Assembly: GCF_047496725.1 (NCBI RefSeq)
Contig: NC_132977.1
Location: 157,001-221,000, forward strand
Length of the DNA stretch: 64,000 nt
Direction: 5' to 3'
Source of the DNA: Anoplolepis gracilipes
Lineage: Eukaryota; Arthropoda; Insecta; Hymenoptera; Formicidae
Every line of letters begins with the position of its first letter. Positions within the stretch are counted from its first letter, which is position 1. This document shows positions 1-14,082 of the stretch, one piece after another. The notes under the pieces were generated by a model. It was not told the DNA's origin. It did not search any database and saw nothing but the letters and a program-made list of their open reading frames with translations. A program made the position numbers and the translations under genes.

Positions 1-1901
1 AAAGGTAATTATGATATCGAGCATACATGTGTGCTCGGCAAACCTGTTATTATTGCGAACAAACGACACTTTATCTCTTCTAATCTCCGTTTAAAAGGCC
101 GCACATTCTTATCATGCAAGCTCTTTTGCGATATTTACGCTTAATGTGCGAATTAAATCTAATAAGCCACTTATGTTAGTTTATGACGTTAATTCTCACA
201 ACGAATCGATAATATGTATAGTCTAGCATATAATACAGTTTTTTTTTTTTTATAAATGTGTGGAGTTCAAAAATTAATAATTTATTTGTTAAATTCACAA
301 GGAAATTAATATAAATAAAATGTACAAGAAAGTTATACTACACAGAGAGAACGATTTGTTTGAATAATTTGTTTGGATTTATTTATTTTAGTCAAACAAC
401 ATTATGTCATATGAAACATTATCTTTATTGATTAAAAAAAAGTATTATTTCATTGAATTAAATAATATTATATGATACATGTTATTTTAAAAATGTAATA
501 ATGTTATTAGCTATTTCTTGAAATAAATAGCTTTTTTCGACTATTTCAAGCATAAATTTTATTAAATCTAAAGAAATTTTTTTCTCTTCTGTGTATACTC
601 ATGAAACTTGGGTGAAAAAAGAATATCGAGAAATTACACAAATATTTTATATAATATACATGTTAAAAAAAAACACATTAACACAATAACGAAATTTAGA
701 TGATGTCAAAATAAATAATTCACAACAATTGTCGATCTGCAATTTCGCGCAATAAAGTTATTGGCGAAGATTAACGTTATTTTCACGGTAGAAACGGTAA
801 GAAAGATAACGAACCGCGAACTTGGTATTTTGTGGTGACTGAAGAGCGTCAATGAAGGGATGAAAATTGGATTTACATGCCACCGGAAGATTATACTAAA
901 CGACTTCTTAATTATGCCTGGGGGGGCAGCGGCAACATTGATGCAATATAAATAACACGGCGCAAACATTAATTTATCAATCGCTCGCAGTGGCCTGATT
1001 CTATTTTTAAACACGAATAAGGATTAATAAATTCTCAATCGAATAAGGAATCGCGAATAATTTCAGAGTCTCAATCACCTAACTTACTTACGATAATTTA
1101 AATGCCGTCTCGAATTTATATTCGCTTTCGTGTTTTCGCAACGACAGCGAGACGGTGATTTTTATCGATCGATATATCCGGTGACCAATATATGAAACGA
1201 CATAGTCACTTTTCTTCGTGTTCGTGCATAAGCAATACGAGCACGTACGCATGTGCAAATGCAAGCTGCATGCTTCCCTCTCTCTCTCTCTCTCTCTCTT
1301 TCTCATATAGTGGATTGTGTGGATTGCGTGAACGTGTCGTATAAACGAGACGGAGAACGTTATTATCCGGTAATCCATAAGTTAGTCTTGCCTTTCACCG
1401 TGCTCTACTTGTGAAAGATCTAGAATGGAGATGCGTGCGATATTCTCATTTTCGTTTTATCTATTTTTACAATCTTAACTTATATTTTTATTCTTTATTT
1501 ACCTATTTATTGTAAAATGTATTCCCCATCTTGTCAAAATCTCAAAGATTTAAAAATAAAATTAAAATCTATCAACTATTTTTCGCGCATGTGTAATAAC
1601 AAATGTAATAAAAGTTAAATGTGTTCGATAAAAGTTGATTTTAAGAGAGGATGTTGTTTTTAAGAGAGCTTTAAGTAACTTGGCGAGCAAAATATTTATA
1701 CACGTTCATACACTTTGTAGAATAGAGAAATGATGCAAAAGAGAGGAATAAAAAGTTGGATGATAATAGAAAAATGTCAGAGATCTATTTTTAATATCTA
1801 TATATATATAGCTCTTAATCGACTATACGTACTTATTATCGACATTATACGTGTGAAAGAATTTAATGGTTGCGTGATCTTATAGACCTTTTTTTTCTTA
1901 C
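1..1901 (-). other. APPL intron 3 (partial)
   Basis: AT-rich intronic sequence with no recognisable exon on either strand. It holds a short (CT)n run near 1277-1302, T-runs and A-runs, and no coding signal I can support. Confidence 0.7.
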
Positions 1902-2033
1902 CTTCTTGCAATACTCCAGGATCTCGAGCTTATCCGTCATGCAGCTCTTCTTGTCGGTCGAGGAGACCCATCGACCCTGTTCTCCCATGTGCTGAGCAAG
2001 GTACACCTCGCCAGGTTCGCACAAGGTAGCGAC
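1902..2033 (-). CDS. Appl: APPL coding exon 3 (start of E1 domain)
   Basis: Forty-four codons between a CATCTAAG acceptor and an AAG|GTAAGA donor. It encodes the first part of the growth-factor-like E1 subdomain: VATLCEPGEVYLAQ, then GEQGRWVSS, then KSCMTDKLEILEYCKK. Three cysteines keep the spacing seen in fly Appl and vertebrate APP. The next exon, expected to begin near (V/A)YP..DITNIVE, was not found in 1-1901. Confidence 0.93.
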
Positions 2034-4817
2034 CTTAGATGAGGAAAGATACGGTCACACATACATATACACGCACATTGAAGGTATGTATTAGCTTCAA
2101 AGCGGAAAACACATTTGGCCCAGTCCACAACTTCATCAAAGTGTTTCGCTTCTCCACACCTTATTCATCTTAATTGTCGAATAAATAAATTTTTTTTTTT
2201 GCAAATAGTTATTACAAAAAAGTCAATGACTTTTTAAGATCCTTTTTATTTTTATAATCGCGAGTTATTTATTAAAAGCAATGATGTATGTTTACATTTA
2301 TAAATTGTAATTATTCTGTTTACAAACATTTACAAATATTTTATATCTATAGAAAATATTTTAAATTTTATTTTATTTAAGTGCGATTTCTGTTTTTGAC
2401 GTATTCTGTTTAAAATATTACACAAAATGTGAATTTTTTTTTAGAAATATATATAATCAAATAAAATTTTTTTATAATAAAATAAATTTAAAATATAGAA
2501 TAATCTGTAGGGAAATATTTATTTTCTCATAATCTTCTGTCATGTAATCCGTGTAATTTGTTATTGCATTTAATAAATGCACATAAAACACACACACGTA
2601 AAACAGTAAAAATCTTATAATTAAATAATCAATTACATGAACGTAGAAATTATTTTATTTTGTTCGAACAAAAATAAAGGGCGTAAGAAACTTGGACGGG
2701 AATTACGCGAACGAAGAGCAACGATAAATTTTCGCGAGAAGATATAATTTTGCGGTGTTCCCTTTTGAAGCAGGAATAAGGCTAAAGCGAACGCTCTCTC
2801 ACGATACTCACCTGCGGCTCTGATCTTCCGCCAGCTGGTGCCAATTCGAGCCTCTCTGACACCGCCTGTAACACAAAGTGAGAGAAAATATTTGAGCTGC
2901 ATATATATAGGCGAAAGGAGGAAACGGCTGGTTAAAACATTTTTCGCCTTGATAAACGTGTACTTACTCGCGTGAATTCAAATCTTCGACGTACAGAAAA
3001 AAGCAAATAGTTTATTCGCTTTATAAAACTACCTGATTCGAAAAAATGCTTGATTCGTTTAAGAAGAAAAAAAGAAGAAAAACATATTTAGAGAATAAAA
3101 ATGGCTAAAAAAATGTGGAAAGGCGAATGAATTATTTTGACGTAATTATAAAATATCATATCCTTTTTTCCTATTAAATTTACTTTGAATTCGTAACAAA
3201 GTGAATTTATCGATTATCATAAAGTAAATATTTATTTATAAGAAGATATCACATAATTATAAAAATAAATATATTTTATAAAGCTTTGCATTTACTTTTC
3301 TCGAATAAAAAGAGAGAAAAACTTATCTTCATCAATTAATAAATTATTACTAATAAGTCAAATAAGGATATATCCTTTGCAATTAACATTGATTAATTTA
3401 TTTTGCGGAATACTAGAAATATATTTACTTTCATACTATTTTTACCTCGCTTTTATTTAATGTTATTTTAAAAAATAAAATGCCTTGAATGCATGATTTC
3501 TGTAAAATCGATTTTGCAGACCACGTTGTTATTTCAAAAAGGAAAACGTAACGGGAACAAATGCTGACTCGATTAAAACGTGTTAAAGACCACGACATAA
3601 ACCCACTTCATTTCACTTGCTCGACAAAAGCCTGTAATCTCGTTCAATAATTTAATGTCAACGTCCTCACAGTAAAATTTCCATAATGGGACGTTTTTGT
3701 TATGTCAAGTAAGTAGAAGTAGTTTTTAATATAAAATTTATCATACATATCACGTCTGTATTTTAAATATATTATATTTTCTCTATGTACATAATATATG
3801 TATGTATAAGTGTATACAATATACAATACGATGCTTCCCAACTTTTTTCACGATATTTTAATAATCTTTATTAATATCTGAGTCGTAATTACTCATTATT
3901 ATTAATTTAAAAAAAAACCTGTATTATGTACTTGAAGAAAATTGGCAATATTGTATATATTTAAGAAGAAAAATAGACTATAAAAAAATGTTATAACAAA
4001 GAAGTCGATTGTTAAAAATCAAGATAAAATGAAAACGTTTAAAAGCTATTTTGTAGCTTTGTATGTCGTGTATAATATTGTATGTACACATTACAATTGA
4101 TGACAATTGACAAATCATGAATCTCGTTCATTCATTTGAACGATGAAGCAAGATATATAAAACATTAATTGCGATAAATATTTTGCGCAGACAGGAAGTC
4201 GTATCAGAGAGGGTAGCTGCGTAATTACATTGTTCCATAATACTCAACTGACTAATTATATCACTCGATAACGTCCAATAATTACGGACGATCCTGAGTT
4301 GATACGTTGACGTATCAAGGAGGCATTATGGCAGCCAGTTGCGGACAGTTATGCGCGCTCGTTTATCGCCGTAGAGAACATATATGTATAATTTCGTTAT
4401 TGGGTGTCGTGATTATTTTTAGCAAGTGCATGAGCGAAACAATTATTATAAGATCATATCAAGAGGGATAATTTTGTGCTACAATGCGGAAAGATTACAG
4501 TAATATTATTTCGAGGCTCCGATAGTCATTATAACTATATTGAATTACGATACAGGAAAGAACACCTAAAAAATTACGTGATTTATTTTTGCGTTATACA
4601 AATTAAAATAATTTATCTATTTTATATATGTACGGCATTATTTCCATTCAATTAGTAAAATCTTAACCATTTATAAACATAGAGATAAGTATTGAATTAT
4701 ATATATTGTATCGAACAAAAATATTTTTTTATGTTTGGATATACATATGTAGATTTCTAAGAAAAAACTTGAAGAGCTTTCCGAAAGAAATTAAATAAAA
4801 TATAATAGGAAACAAAA

Positions 4818-4880
<63 letters not shown>

Positions 4881-7800
4881 ACGTCACGTGTGATATTATG
4901 TTTATAATACATTTTCACAATTTTTGTCGAACGAAATTTGTATTCAGTCGTTCATTATTGAATAGAGACTTGATTAATAAGTACTTGATATCTAAAAGCA
5001 AATAATTTTTTCCATGAAATCTTCCCTTCGACTTTCCTGACTTTCGCGGACTTTCCAGACTTGCAGAAATTCTGAATAATATTTGACCGCATACAATCAT
5101 CTTGCTAAAGTTACCTATATCCCGTTTAATCGTCCTATAAGGTCGTTTGATAAGGTCGCGGTTCCGCTTGTATCGAATATCTCGGGCAGATATTAAATTT
5201 CGCAAAGAGACACGAAGAAATACGTATTCGTATCGCGCACCTGCTGCCATCGACGCGCTTGTTTTGATCGCGCGACGACGTTTCATGCGGTTACAGAACT
5301 ACACTACTGGTAAATATCGGCATGCATCGTGCACGCTGCAACCATAAGCGAGGTCACGCTTCAAATACAAGATTCGGGATTGACGTGTCTCGTTGAAAAA
5401 TACCCCGTCCCGTCCGAATAAAAATCGTACAATCGTTTGGCATCCATTTACGACCGGCGCGACAAAACAATAAATATGGACGTTTACAAATGTGAAAATT
5501 AAAAAAAAAAAATCAGTATCTAATCATTTTTTGAAAATAATATATACATATAAAGAAAAATATTTTAGAAATATTTTGTTATTTATGTACACACATATAC
5601 ACACATATACCATATATAAATATAATTGAGCGCAAGAAGAAGAATAGGAAAAAGAAATCCATTACATTATTATATTATTCCTTGAAGAAAAATTATAAGT
5701 ATTCTTATACATGACTTTTCACTTCTCGTCTGCATCGACCTAGTTGCATGAACCATCCTTGTGATTACGGTGTGCAAGACGTGTGTATTTGAGAACTCTG
5801 TGGGTGAGATTTTAAAGAGAAATTTTAATGTATATAAAAAAAAAAAAAACTACATCTCCTTCTTTTTACTATACCCTGGTATCCCTCTGTATAGAGAGAT
5901 AAAAAAGATTAGCGCGTTTTTAATACATTATATGTATTTAGCGATAAATAATATAGTTGTCCAATTATATGTAGATTCTATTTCTGTGTTTCATCGAAAG
6001 ATACAAATATATGTATGTACAACATGTTGGATTGATAATTGGATGACTCATTATTATTATTATATAATTAGATATTCAGCAGTGTGAATGTGCAAAGCTT
6101 TAATGTGACGTGTCTCTGAAAACACGCAAAGGGTAACTATACACATTCACAACTGCGTCACGAGACTAGCCGTCGCATTATTGACTGCGGTATTAGCTAT
6201 GCGCGCGAGCAGCGCAGCCTGTTACTATCATTACGATCATTTATTATAGAGCGATACGTTCTCGAAAATGTGCGCTAACCCAATTACTCGTCCATAGCGA
6301 GATCGGCAAGATCGGCAAGATCGGCGAGGGCGAGGGCGAGGGCGAGGGCGAGGGCGAGGGCGAGGGCGAGGGCGAGGGCGAGGGCGAGGGCGAGGGCGAG
6401 GGCGAGGGCGAGGGCGAGGGCGAGGGCGAACGCGAGCGGCGCATTTGCCCCGTTTGGCCGATAATTTCGTTTACGTTCGCAAATTGCGACGCCGCGCCGC
6501 GTCGCGCCGGCCGACCGGTCGGTCGGTCGGTCATCCGGCGAGAGGCGAGAGGCGAGATGAGGGCGAACGGGACGTCGGGACGTTGGGCGTCGGGCGTCGC
6601 AACGCCCACCCGCCACCGTCGGTGCTTTGCTTTGCATTTCATCGATCCACGTCGCTGTGTCAGGGGCAGATCCGCGACATGGCGCGCCATTATGTACGGA
6701 AGCGATTCGGTAACCCCCGGCGTACAGCTTTACCCTCCCCCGCAACCCTTGCAACCCTCGCAACCCTCGCAACCCTTGCAACCCTCACTCCACATGTGGC
6801 AGGGACGAATGGTAAACTTCTCGTAAACTGACGATAATGATAATGATAATGATAATGATAATGATAAAAGACTCGAATTTCAAGCTACGCCCTAAATAAA
6901 ATTCTATGAATAATTGCATCTCATTGTTATATTAATATGTATGATCGAATGTGTGAGTATTTCTTCTAGGTAATTCTTAGAACATTCGCGTATCCTTTTA
7001 CACAGCTAAACAGCCGATGCAAATTCTGGCGAATCGCTATAACTAAATGCAAATTTATCGCATGCATGTGTATCTCCGAGATGGGATGTTTCTTAAGAAT
7101 TTGATTATTTTAAAAGTACAAGTTTGAAAGTTGGGGTTGCATACAGTAAGGATAAATTACACCGTTTATATACATATATGTATTACACATTCGTATATTC
7201 CCAGTATACTTAACATTCGAATACATAGTAACATCATTTCGCTACACGCACGAATTGATGTAATATACAATCTTCATCTCTCTATGTTTTGTAAAAAAAT
7301 ATAAACTTATAAACAATTTTTTATACGTATATATAAATATATAGATATAATTTTTATACCGATTAGAGACATATATACTTCTCTGTCGTAATCTCACTTG
7401 CTGCTTCTATATGTTTGAGAAAAAAACGTAGGCAACAATCATCTATGAATCATTGTATCGAGTCTATCTTGATATAAGAGAACCTAGAAGAGATCATGGT
7501 CATATCTATCATGGTATCTCTCTCTCTCCCTAAAACCGGTCGTGAGGACGATGAGGAGTATGTGATTTTATCCGTGAGCTGTTAGCGATGGCTCGTGTTT
7601 CCCGGTAGATCGACACGTTGCAATAGCACTTTCAAAGTATGGTACGATCATCATCCAGATTGCAGTGGTCGGCTTATCGACTAGCCGAACATGATGTGTC
7701 TGGTATATTCCCCGAATTGGTTATCGGTGATATACGTATTCTGTGGTTTACGTTCGCTTTTACGGGAAATGAAGAGCGAGTGGGACCAAAAAGCTCTCGT

Positions 7801-9169
7801 AACCTTGAATCTCTGATATGAAGTATAAACTCTGTTCGATAAAGTGACCTAATTACCTTTTATACGAAATTGCTCTTTGTCTGAACAAAATCTAGTTTTA
7901 AATTTTAGATATTAAAATCCGCGATATATTATTCGCGTTTCATTTCACAAATAATATATGTCGTTTACTTATTTACTTGTCAAAATGAGGTAGTATTTTT
8001 CTAGTAGTTTTTTTTAAATGTATATAAAATTTAACACTCGTTTGACTATATATTTTCGCTTTTTTATATCATAGTTAACCGAAATAAGCCTATATAAAAT
8101 TAATCCTTAAATATATTTAAAAAATGTTGACATAACTGCTGCAATTTTGCTCCTGTCTCAAAGATTTTCAAAGTTTTTAGAGAATTTTTACGTAAATATT
8201 TCTCAACAAATCAAAAAAGTTGTACCCTACTTTTGTATTTTAACAGAATCAATTTTTTAGCATATATTTTTCTTGAAAATTTTAAAGTAGAAATTAAAAC
8301 ATTTAAATTGGGACAACATTTTCCTTAAAAATCATAATTACAAAAAGTAGGATACGTCATTGTACTCATTACGTATCTGTCTACACAACATGTGATATGA
8401 AAGATTCAATTAAAATAACATCCTGTTGCCTGAAATATCAATATTCGCCTGCTTTTCTCTCTCTTTCTCTCGAAAAGGCGACTTTCCGTTCGAAATGGTT
8501 TCCTCGTTAGCGGAAATTACTTGGCGATATCAGCGACAGAATCTCCTGGGATGTGTGCGGTCGGCGTCGCGGCTTGCTCAACACCACCTCAGAGCCGCAC
8601 ATTTAGGGGGTTGGCGACGTTGCACTAACTGTAATACGGGCTAACTATTCCCACGAGGAAACGCGCGAGTTAAGCTGCGTATACACCAAACTTTCGCATG
8701 GCTTAGTTTCAAAATATAGTGAAACAATAAGATATGAAATACATACATACGATATTCGATAATTGATATACATATCTAACATTTTCAAAGAGAGAAGTTT
8801 CTTGCCGAAAATTGAGATAATTGTTTTTTATGAAAAATGTCGAGAGTAGTCTTTCATCTATAAATATCGAAAAAAAAAAAATCAACAGAAAATGGGGAGG
8901 AGAATGTATCAAATTTTAAATATGCTAATAAATTACTCATCAACTTACAATTAGTCGGTTTCTTTTTTTTTTTTTTTTTTTTTTTTTGGTTAGAGATATA
9001 ATTGCCGAGATATTTAATAATAAAGCTTTTGATATCTAGATATAGTCAAAAGGAAAAGCAATCTCTGCATCAAAATTTGTCTGAAGATATATAAAAGAAA
9101 ATTTGAGATGCAGGAACATTTCGTATACGAAATGTAAATATATGAATATAAATATAAATATAAAATATA

Positions 9170-9225
<56 letters not shown>

Positions 9226-9786
9226 AATTTTAAATTAAAAACAAGATTGAAAAAAAATTTAAACTTATAACACTCGATCATTGACTCGACGCATAAACAT
9301 TAGCGTTTGATTTTATCGCAGTCACTTCGCAGAAGCAAGCATGGACCAAGGTTGGAGAGATTTATAAAGAGCTAAATAAACAGAATCTCCTTGTTACTTC
9401 TCGGTTATTAGCGAGACAGCGATATACAATAAATCGCTCCACCAAGTTCCGTCGAATTTTCGAATTTTTTTCATCAAATTTGTCCTCAGTGTAAAAAGCC
9501 GAAAACCTACTTTTCAATGGGGAAAAGGAAGCTGCACGCGTCACAGAAACGAGGAAAATATTGTGAGTGTTGTACGTAAAGTCGTGCAATTACCGACATA
9601 AGATGGTACGAAATGAGAAGGTAGTTTTTTTTATGTATTTTTTGCGTGCGAGAAGATTATTATTAAAATGAATTTTTTTTTTTAAACATACGTTATGAAT
9701 CAAACTTATTAAGAGATAATAAAATGGTATTATAAAAAAAACATGCAACATAAAATACAATAATGCGCTGTAAATAAAATATATAT

Positions 9787-9817
<31 letters not shown>

Positions 9818-12800
9818 GTGTATATATACATATTATATAAATATTAATAATTAAAATAATTAAAATTTTATCTTAAACGTATATGTATATTCTTTCATAA
9901 TTTTGTAAGAATCTTTTATTGAAAATTAATTTTTAGATTTTTACAATTAAATATCCATATAATTTTTCCAATTAAGGCAAAAAAAAATTCTGGAGGCTTC
10001 CGAGGAGTTCATCCATTATATATTCATCATTATGCGAAAGAATCTATATGTTACACTTATTTTAAAGCCTATTATAATGCTTATATTCACTGCAATTAAC
10101 TGATTTGTTTTTCTCTCATGCAAGTAAACGAGCACTAAAAGGCCAATAAACGTCCAGGCGATATGCGACGTTCTAAATTTCCGGACACGCGCCGAAGCAT
10201 TTGACATTCAACTTTCACGCCGCTTGAACACCTAATTAACTGCTGCACTATTCAGCGGCTTATTATTTTATTAAGCGTCGCGCGCGCCTACCGAGCGCAT
10301 TAATTAGCGGCATCGCTCTTAATCTCTTCACTCTTCGCATGATCTAGTTTACGTTCAATTATAATTACTCGCTGGTTATTATACGTTCATTATTTTTGTA
10401 CAAAGCAATTTTCGTTAATATAATTCTTATATAAATAAGATCCTATAATAATTTATCATACATTGAAATTATTGAACAGTTCTGGAAAGCGATAGCTCTT
10501 AATTTTTATTAATTTCTATTCAGATATATACTTTTAGTCTCAAAGGAAGCTGAAATATTTTTTTAAAAGCGAAAGCTATAAACGTCAACATGACTCGCCT
10601 TGTAGAGCTACTAAAATAAAAATTGTCTTATAATGTTTGTTATAACATTTTCTATTTTTTATTATATAAATAATATTTATTGTAAACAACGGGTTAATTA
10701 AAACGACCTGACTAGCCAAATATTTATTATTGTACCTTAACCAATGGTAAAAGCTTCCATTTAAAATAGCCTTCTTTCGAAAAATAAAACAAAAAAGATT
10801 TTAATACTTCCATCATACAAATCTCTTCTTTTTTCAACGTGCTAACTTTTCACAATATTTTAAATCATTTTTTTAAATATTATTACAAAAAACTTCAAAA
10901 AGGTTTTAATCCAAACTGTGCAATACAACAATGTGTTAGATTTAGCTGCTTTATTTTCGTTATTATAATATTGCATTATTATTATTTTCAGAATGCGCTC
11001 TAATATCCAAACGTCGATGGAAGTTAGACATCGCTATGTGTGTTAACGAAAAGATTTAATTTCATAGCATTGGAATAAAAACAAATATTCTTCGTGCAAG
11101 GTAAATAGAATAGAATTCATCGATGGTCGATTTTATTCCACGAATTCGGCATTAGGTTAAACAAACATGAGAAACAATAGCACTTGATTGAGAACGATAT
11201 GCAAATATCAAGATTAATTACAGTTACACAAAATTGAGCACATTTTAATTAAAATTATTATTCTATCGTCATATTAGGCGGATTATTTTTTGAATCTCAG
11301 AATTTACATAATATACAATCGCGATTTAAGGCTCGGACGATTCGAAAAACTCAAGTTGAAAGATTTAAATTCCAAAAACTTTAAAAAATCAGGATCGAAA
11401 AATTCAAGGATTTGAAACTTCAAGGCTTCTAACAATAAGACTGACAATAAGATGTTTTAAAACTCTTTTGTGATTTGTAGATTTGTCTATGTTTCAAGAT
11501 TTTAAAATCTAAAAAAAAAAATTCCAAAATAATATCATTTTTTTATTTCTCCGAGTATAAACCTTAAATTATTAGATTTTCCATTTAACTCATAATATAT
11601 ACAATAGTATATAGTTTTTGTTTTAATTAATATTTCTCGTATATTATATAAAATATTCTTTACCCGAATAATTCTTATAATTGTACAAATCGCTGAGAGC
11701 GACTTGTAATTGTATATTACGCAATTTCTTCATAATTAAATCTACCAATCATTTAAACATGTCGTTGAAATTTACGAAACTGTCAGATTTACGCGTGAAG
11801 AGAGTTTCCCCTTTGCGTTTTCAATTTCAATATTATCCTATTTTAAATAATCTGAGCGACGGGAGGCGCATATCATCTCGAGGAGCGACGTAGCTTCGGA
11901 ATAGATTAACGATTAATTCAATTCCTACCGCGTTGTGTATGCCGTGCCGAGTGAAATTAATTTTCTAAAATTAAAACTCATCTCACAGATGCTGGACAAG
12001 CTAGTGGTGATTTTCTCTGATGCGCGCACAGTTTTAATATTCACTTACCCACCGCTCATGACAAGAGGTCAAAGCACGGCGCAGAACGTGGGCGTGCGTT
12101 CACGAACGTTGCACGCCCTACGATCATTCATAATCGTCATCTCTATCGAGGGTTCTCAATGAGTCTTCATTTGTATTTTTGACACTTCAAGATTATCGAT
12201 CAGTGTAAAATAAAAATCAAATTCTCATTTAATTTACGATTAATTAAATAAAATTAAAAAAAGAGATGCTAAAATTTCTAAGCTAGTGTGCGTGATTAAG
12301 GAAATCACTTTCAACCATTTCCGTATTACAGTGTAAGACACAATTTTCAATTAATAAAAAGCTTTTTCAATATTTGGGATAAAAATCTCCAACTAAATCT
12401 TAAACCATATTTCTTATAAAAATTTACTTTCCTGACAAATCTGTTATATTCTCGAGTCTGGAAATGAATTTTTCTTCGTTATCCGATTCCGTCGATTTCC
12501 GAACCTTTGGGACTTTGGGAACCACTGATTTATACGCTATACGGTGTGCTCACTGCGAACGATATGTACAGGGCACACCCTTGCACATAGAAAGACACAG
12601 AGACGTGCGCACATGGTACAGTAGTGGTTATCGGCACCAAGCTCGACGAACGGGTGCTTCGCTCGAGCGGGCCGCGTTATTAAATCAACCAACCCTCTTG
12701 TCGCGCAACCCCCGGCCGACCGTGCGGAATTGCGAGCGAATCATCCTTCACTCGGAACTTTACCTCCGCTTACAACGCCCTATTTTTAATACCTCAATAA

Positions 12801-14050
12801 TCGTCGGCAAGCTATTCCAACCTTGATTTTGTCAGCAATATTTTGCAACAAGATTTCGTCGGAAAATGTAACCAGGAAATATGTAACGCGCGTCGTGCAA
12901 ACGCGCAGAATGTCTGATCGATTTGTTTCATTTTTTATTCATTACTTTGAAACACGGGACACTCAGACAGAATGTTACGTTCCACTTATTGTAATACTGA
13001 GAATTGTGCGGACAAACACACAACCGTCATCCTAAAATAAAATCTATACGCGGACGATGTTTGTTATTCAGGTTCGGCACTTTAATCATATTTTCGTGTC
13101 ATTGAAATATTATGTAAAAACTATCGAATTATAAAGAGAATTATAAATTTTTGTAAATTCATAAGTTTTGGCAGCAAAAATAAATAATGTAATGTACTCA
13201 TTTTTTTCTTCATATAAAATTTTTAGTTAAAAGTTATTTATTCAAATTGAATATTTAAAAAATTATCAAACATCCAAAACCTGATTTTTCGCGATATGTT
13301 TGTTAAGTGAAAAAAGCGTAAATTTAGTAATGTATTAAAATTGTATTCTTATCGGGTAGTCTGAGAATATAAAAGACCGAAACACACAGGAGAAATAATC
13401 TCTCCACTTGAATTAAATATTTACCGTAAATTTAAATATACATGAAAAACCTTGTTCCGTCTTCCTCCCCCCCCCCCCCGCCCTTTCTCTCTCTCTCTCT
13501 CTATATGTATATATATATCAAATCAAAAGTATATTTTTGAATATCAATTAAATAAATATACTATATATAATTATACAATTTAAATAATTATATTTAAGTG
13601 TGTTGGATTTCTGAGATTTTGTAAATAACTTACTAATGTGTCAACTTAATAAATGCTTTATAAAATATACGGTATTAATCAAAGAATTCGTAGATAAAAG
13701 AAAATGCGAGAGAGAAAACGTTGGAGAACGTTAAAATTTCATAAAAGTTATTAAAATTTGAAACCGTCTTGAATTTACACTGACAAGAACTCCTTTCAAC
13801 CTGTTATTTTAATGTCACATTTACATGGAAGAACATGCTCACGAATTAGTAGAATGGTCACTTTGTACGCTTCGTACAACTCTGTATGAGAGATACGATC
13901 AAGCGACACAAGCAACATTTCTCGGTATTGCAGAGAGAAATTTCTTCGTTAATATATCCGCAATGTGTAACCACTTCATCGACTCACTCGGAGCGCAGGA
14001 TCGCGGCGTCGATCGATAGCGTCTTATTTTTAGTCCCGGCGCGTCCGTCG

Positions 14051-14082
<32 letters not shown>

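Noticed and set aside
6244..6831. Long overlapping open frames of Ser-Pro or Ala-Leu repeats
   Set aside because: They are translations of the (GGCGAG)17 array and nearby GC-rich repeats; no domain, start context or splice pattern supports a gene.
7988..8003. TGAGGTAGTA, resembling the start of let-7
   Set aside because: Only the first ten bases agree; the rest of the mature sequence and a precursor hairpin are missing.
9014..9281. Tyr-Ile-rich frames
   Set aside because: Direct translation of an (AT)n microsatellite.
12464..12826. 120-codon plus-strand frame in APPL intron 1
   Set aside because: No recognisable domain, no convincing splice sites, and composition explained by a local GC island.
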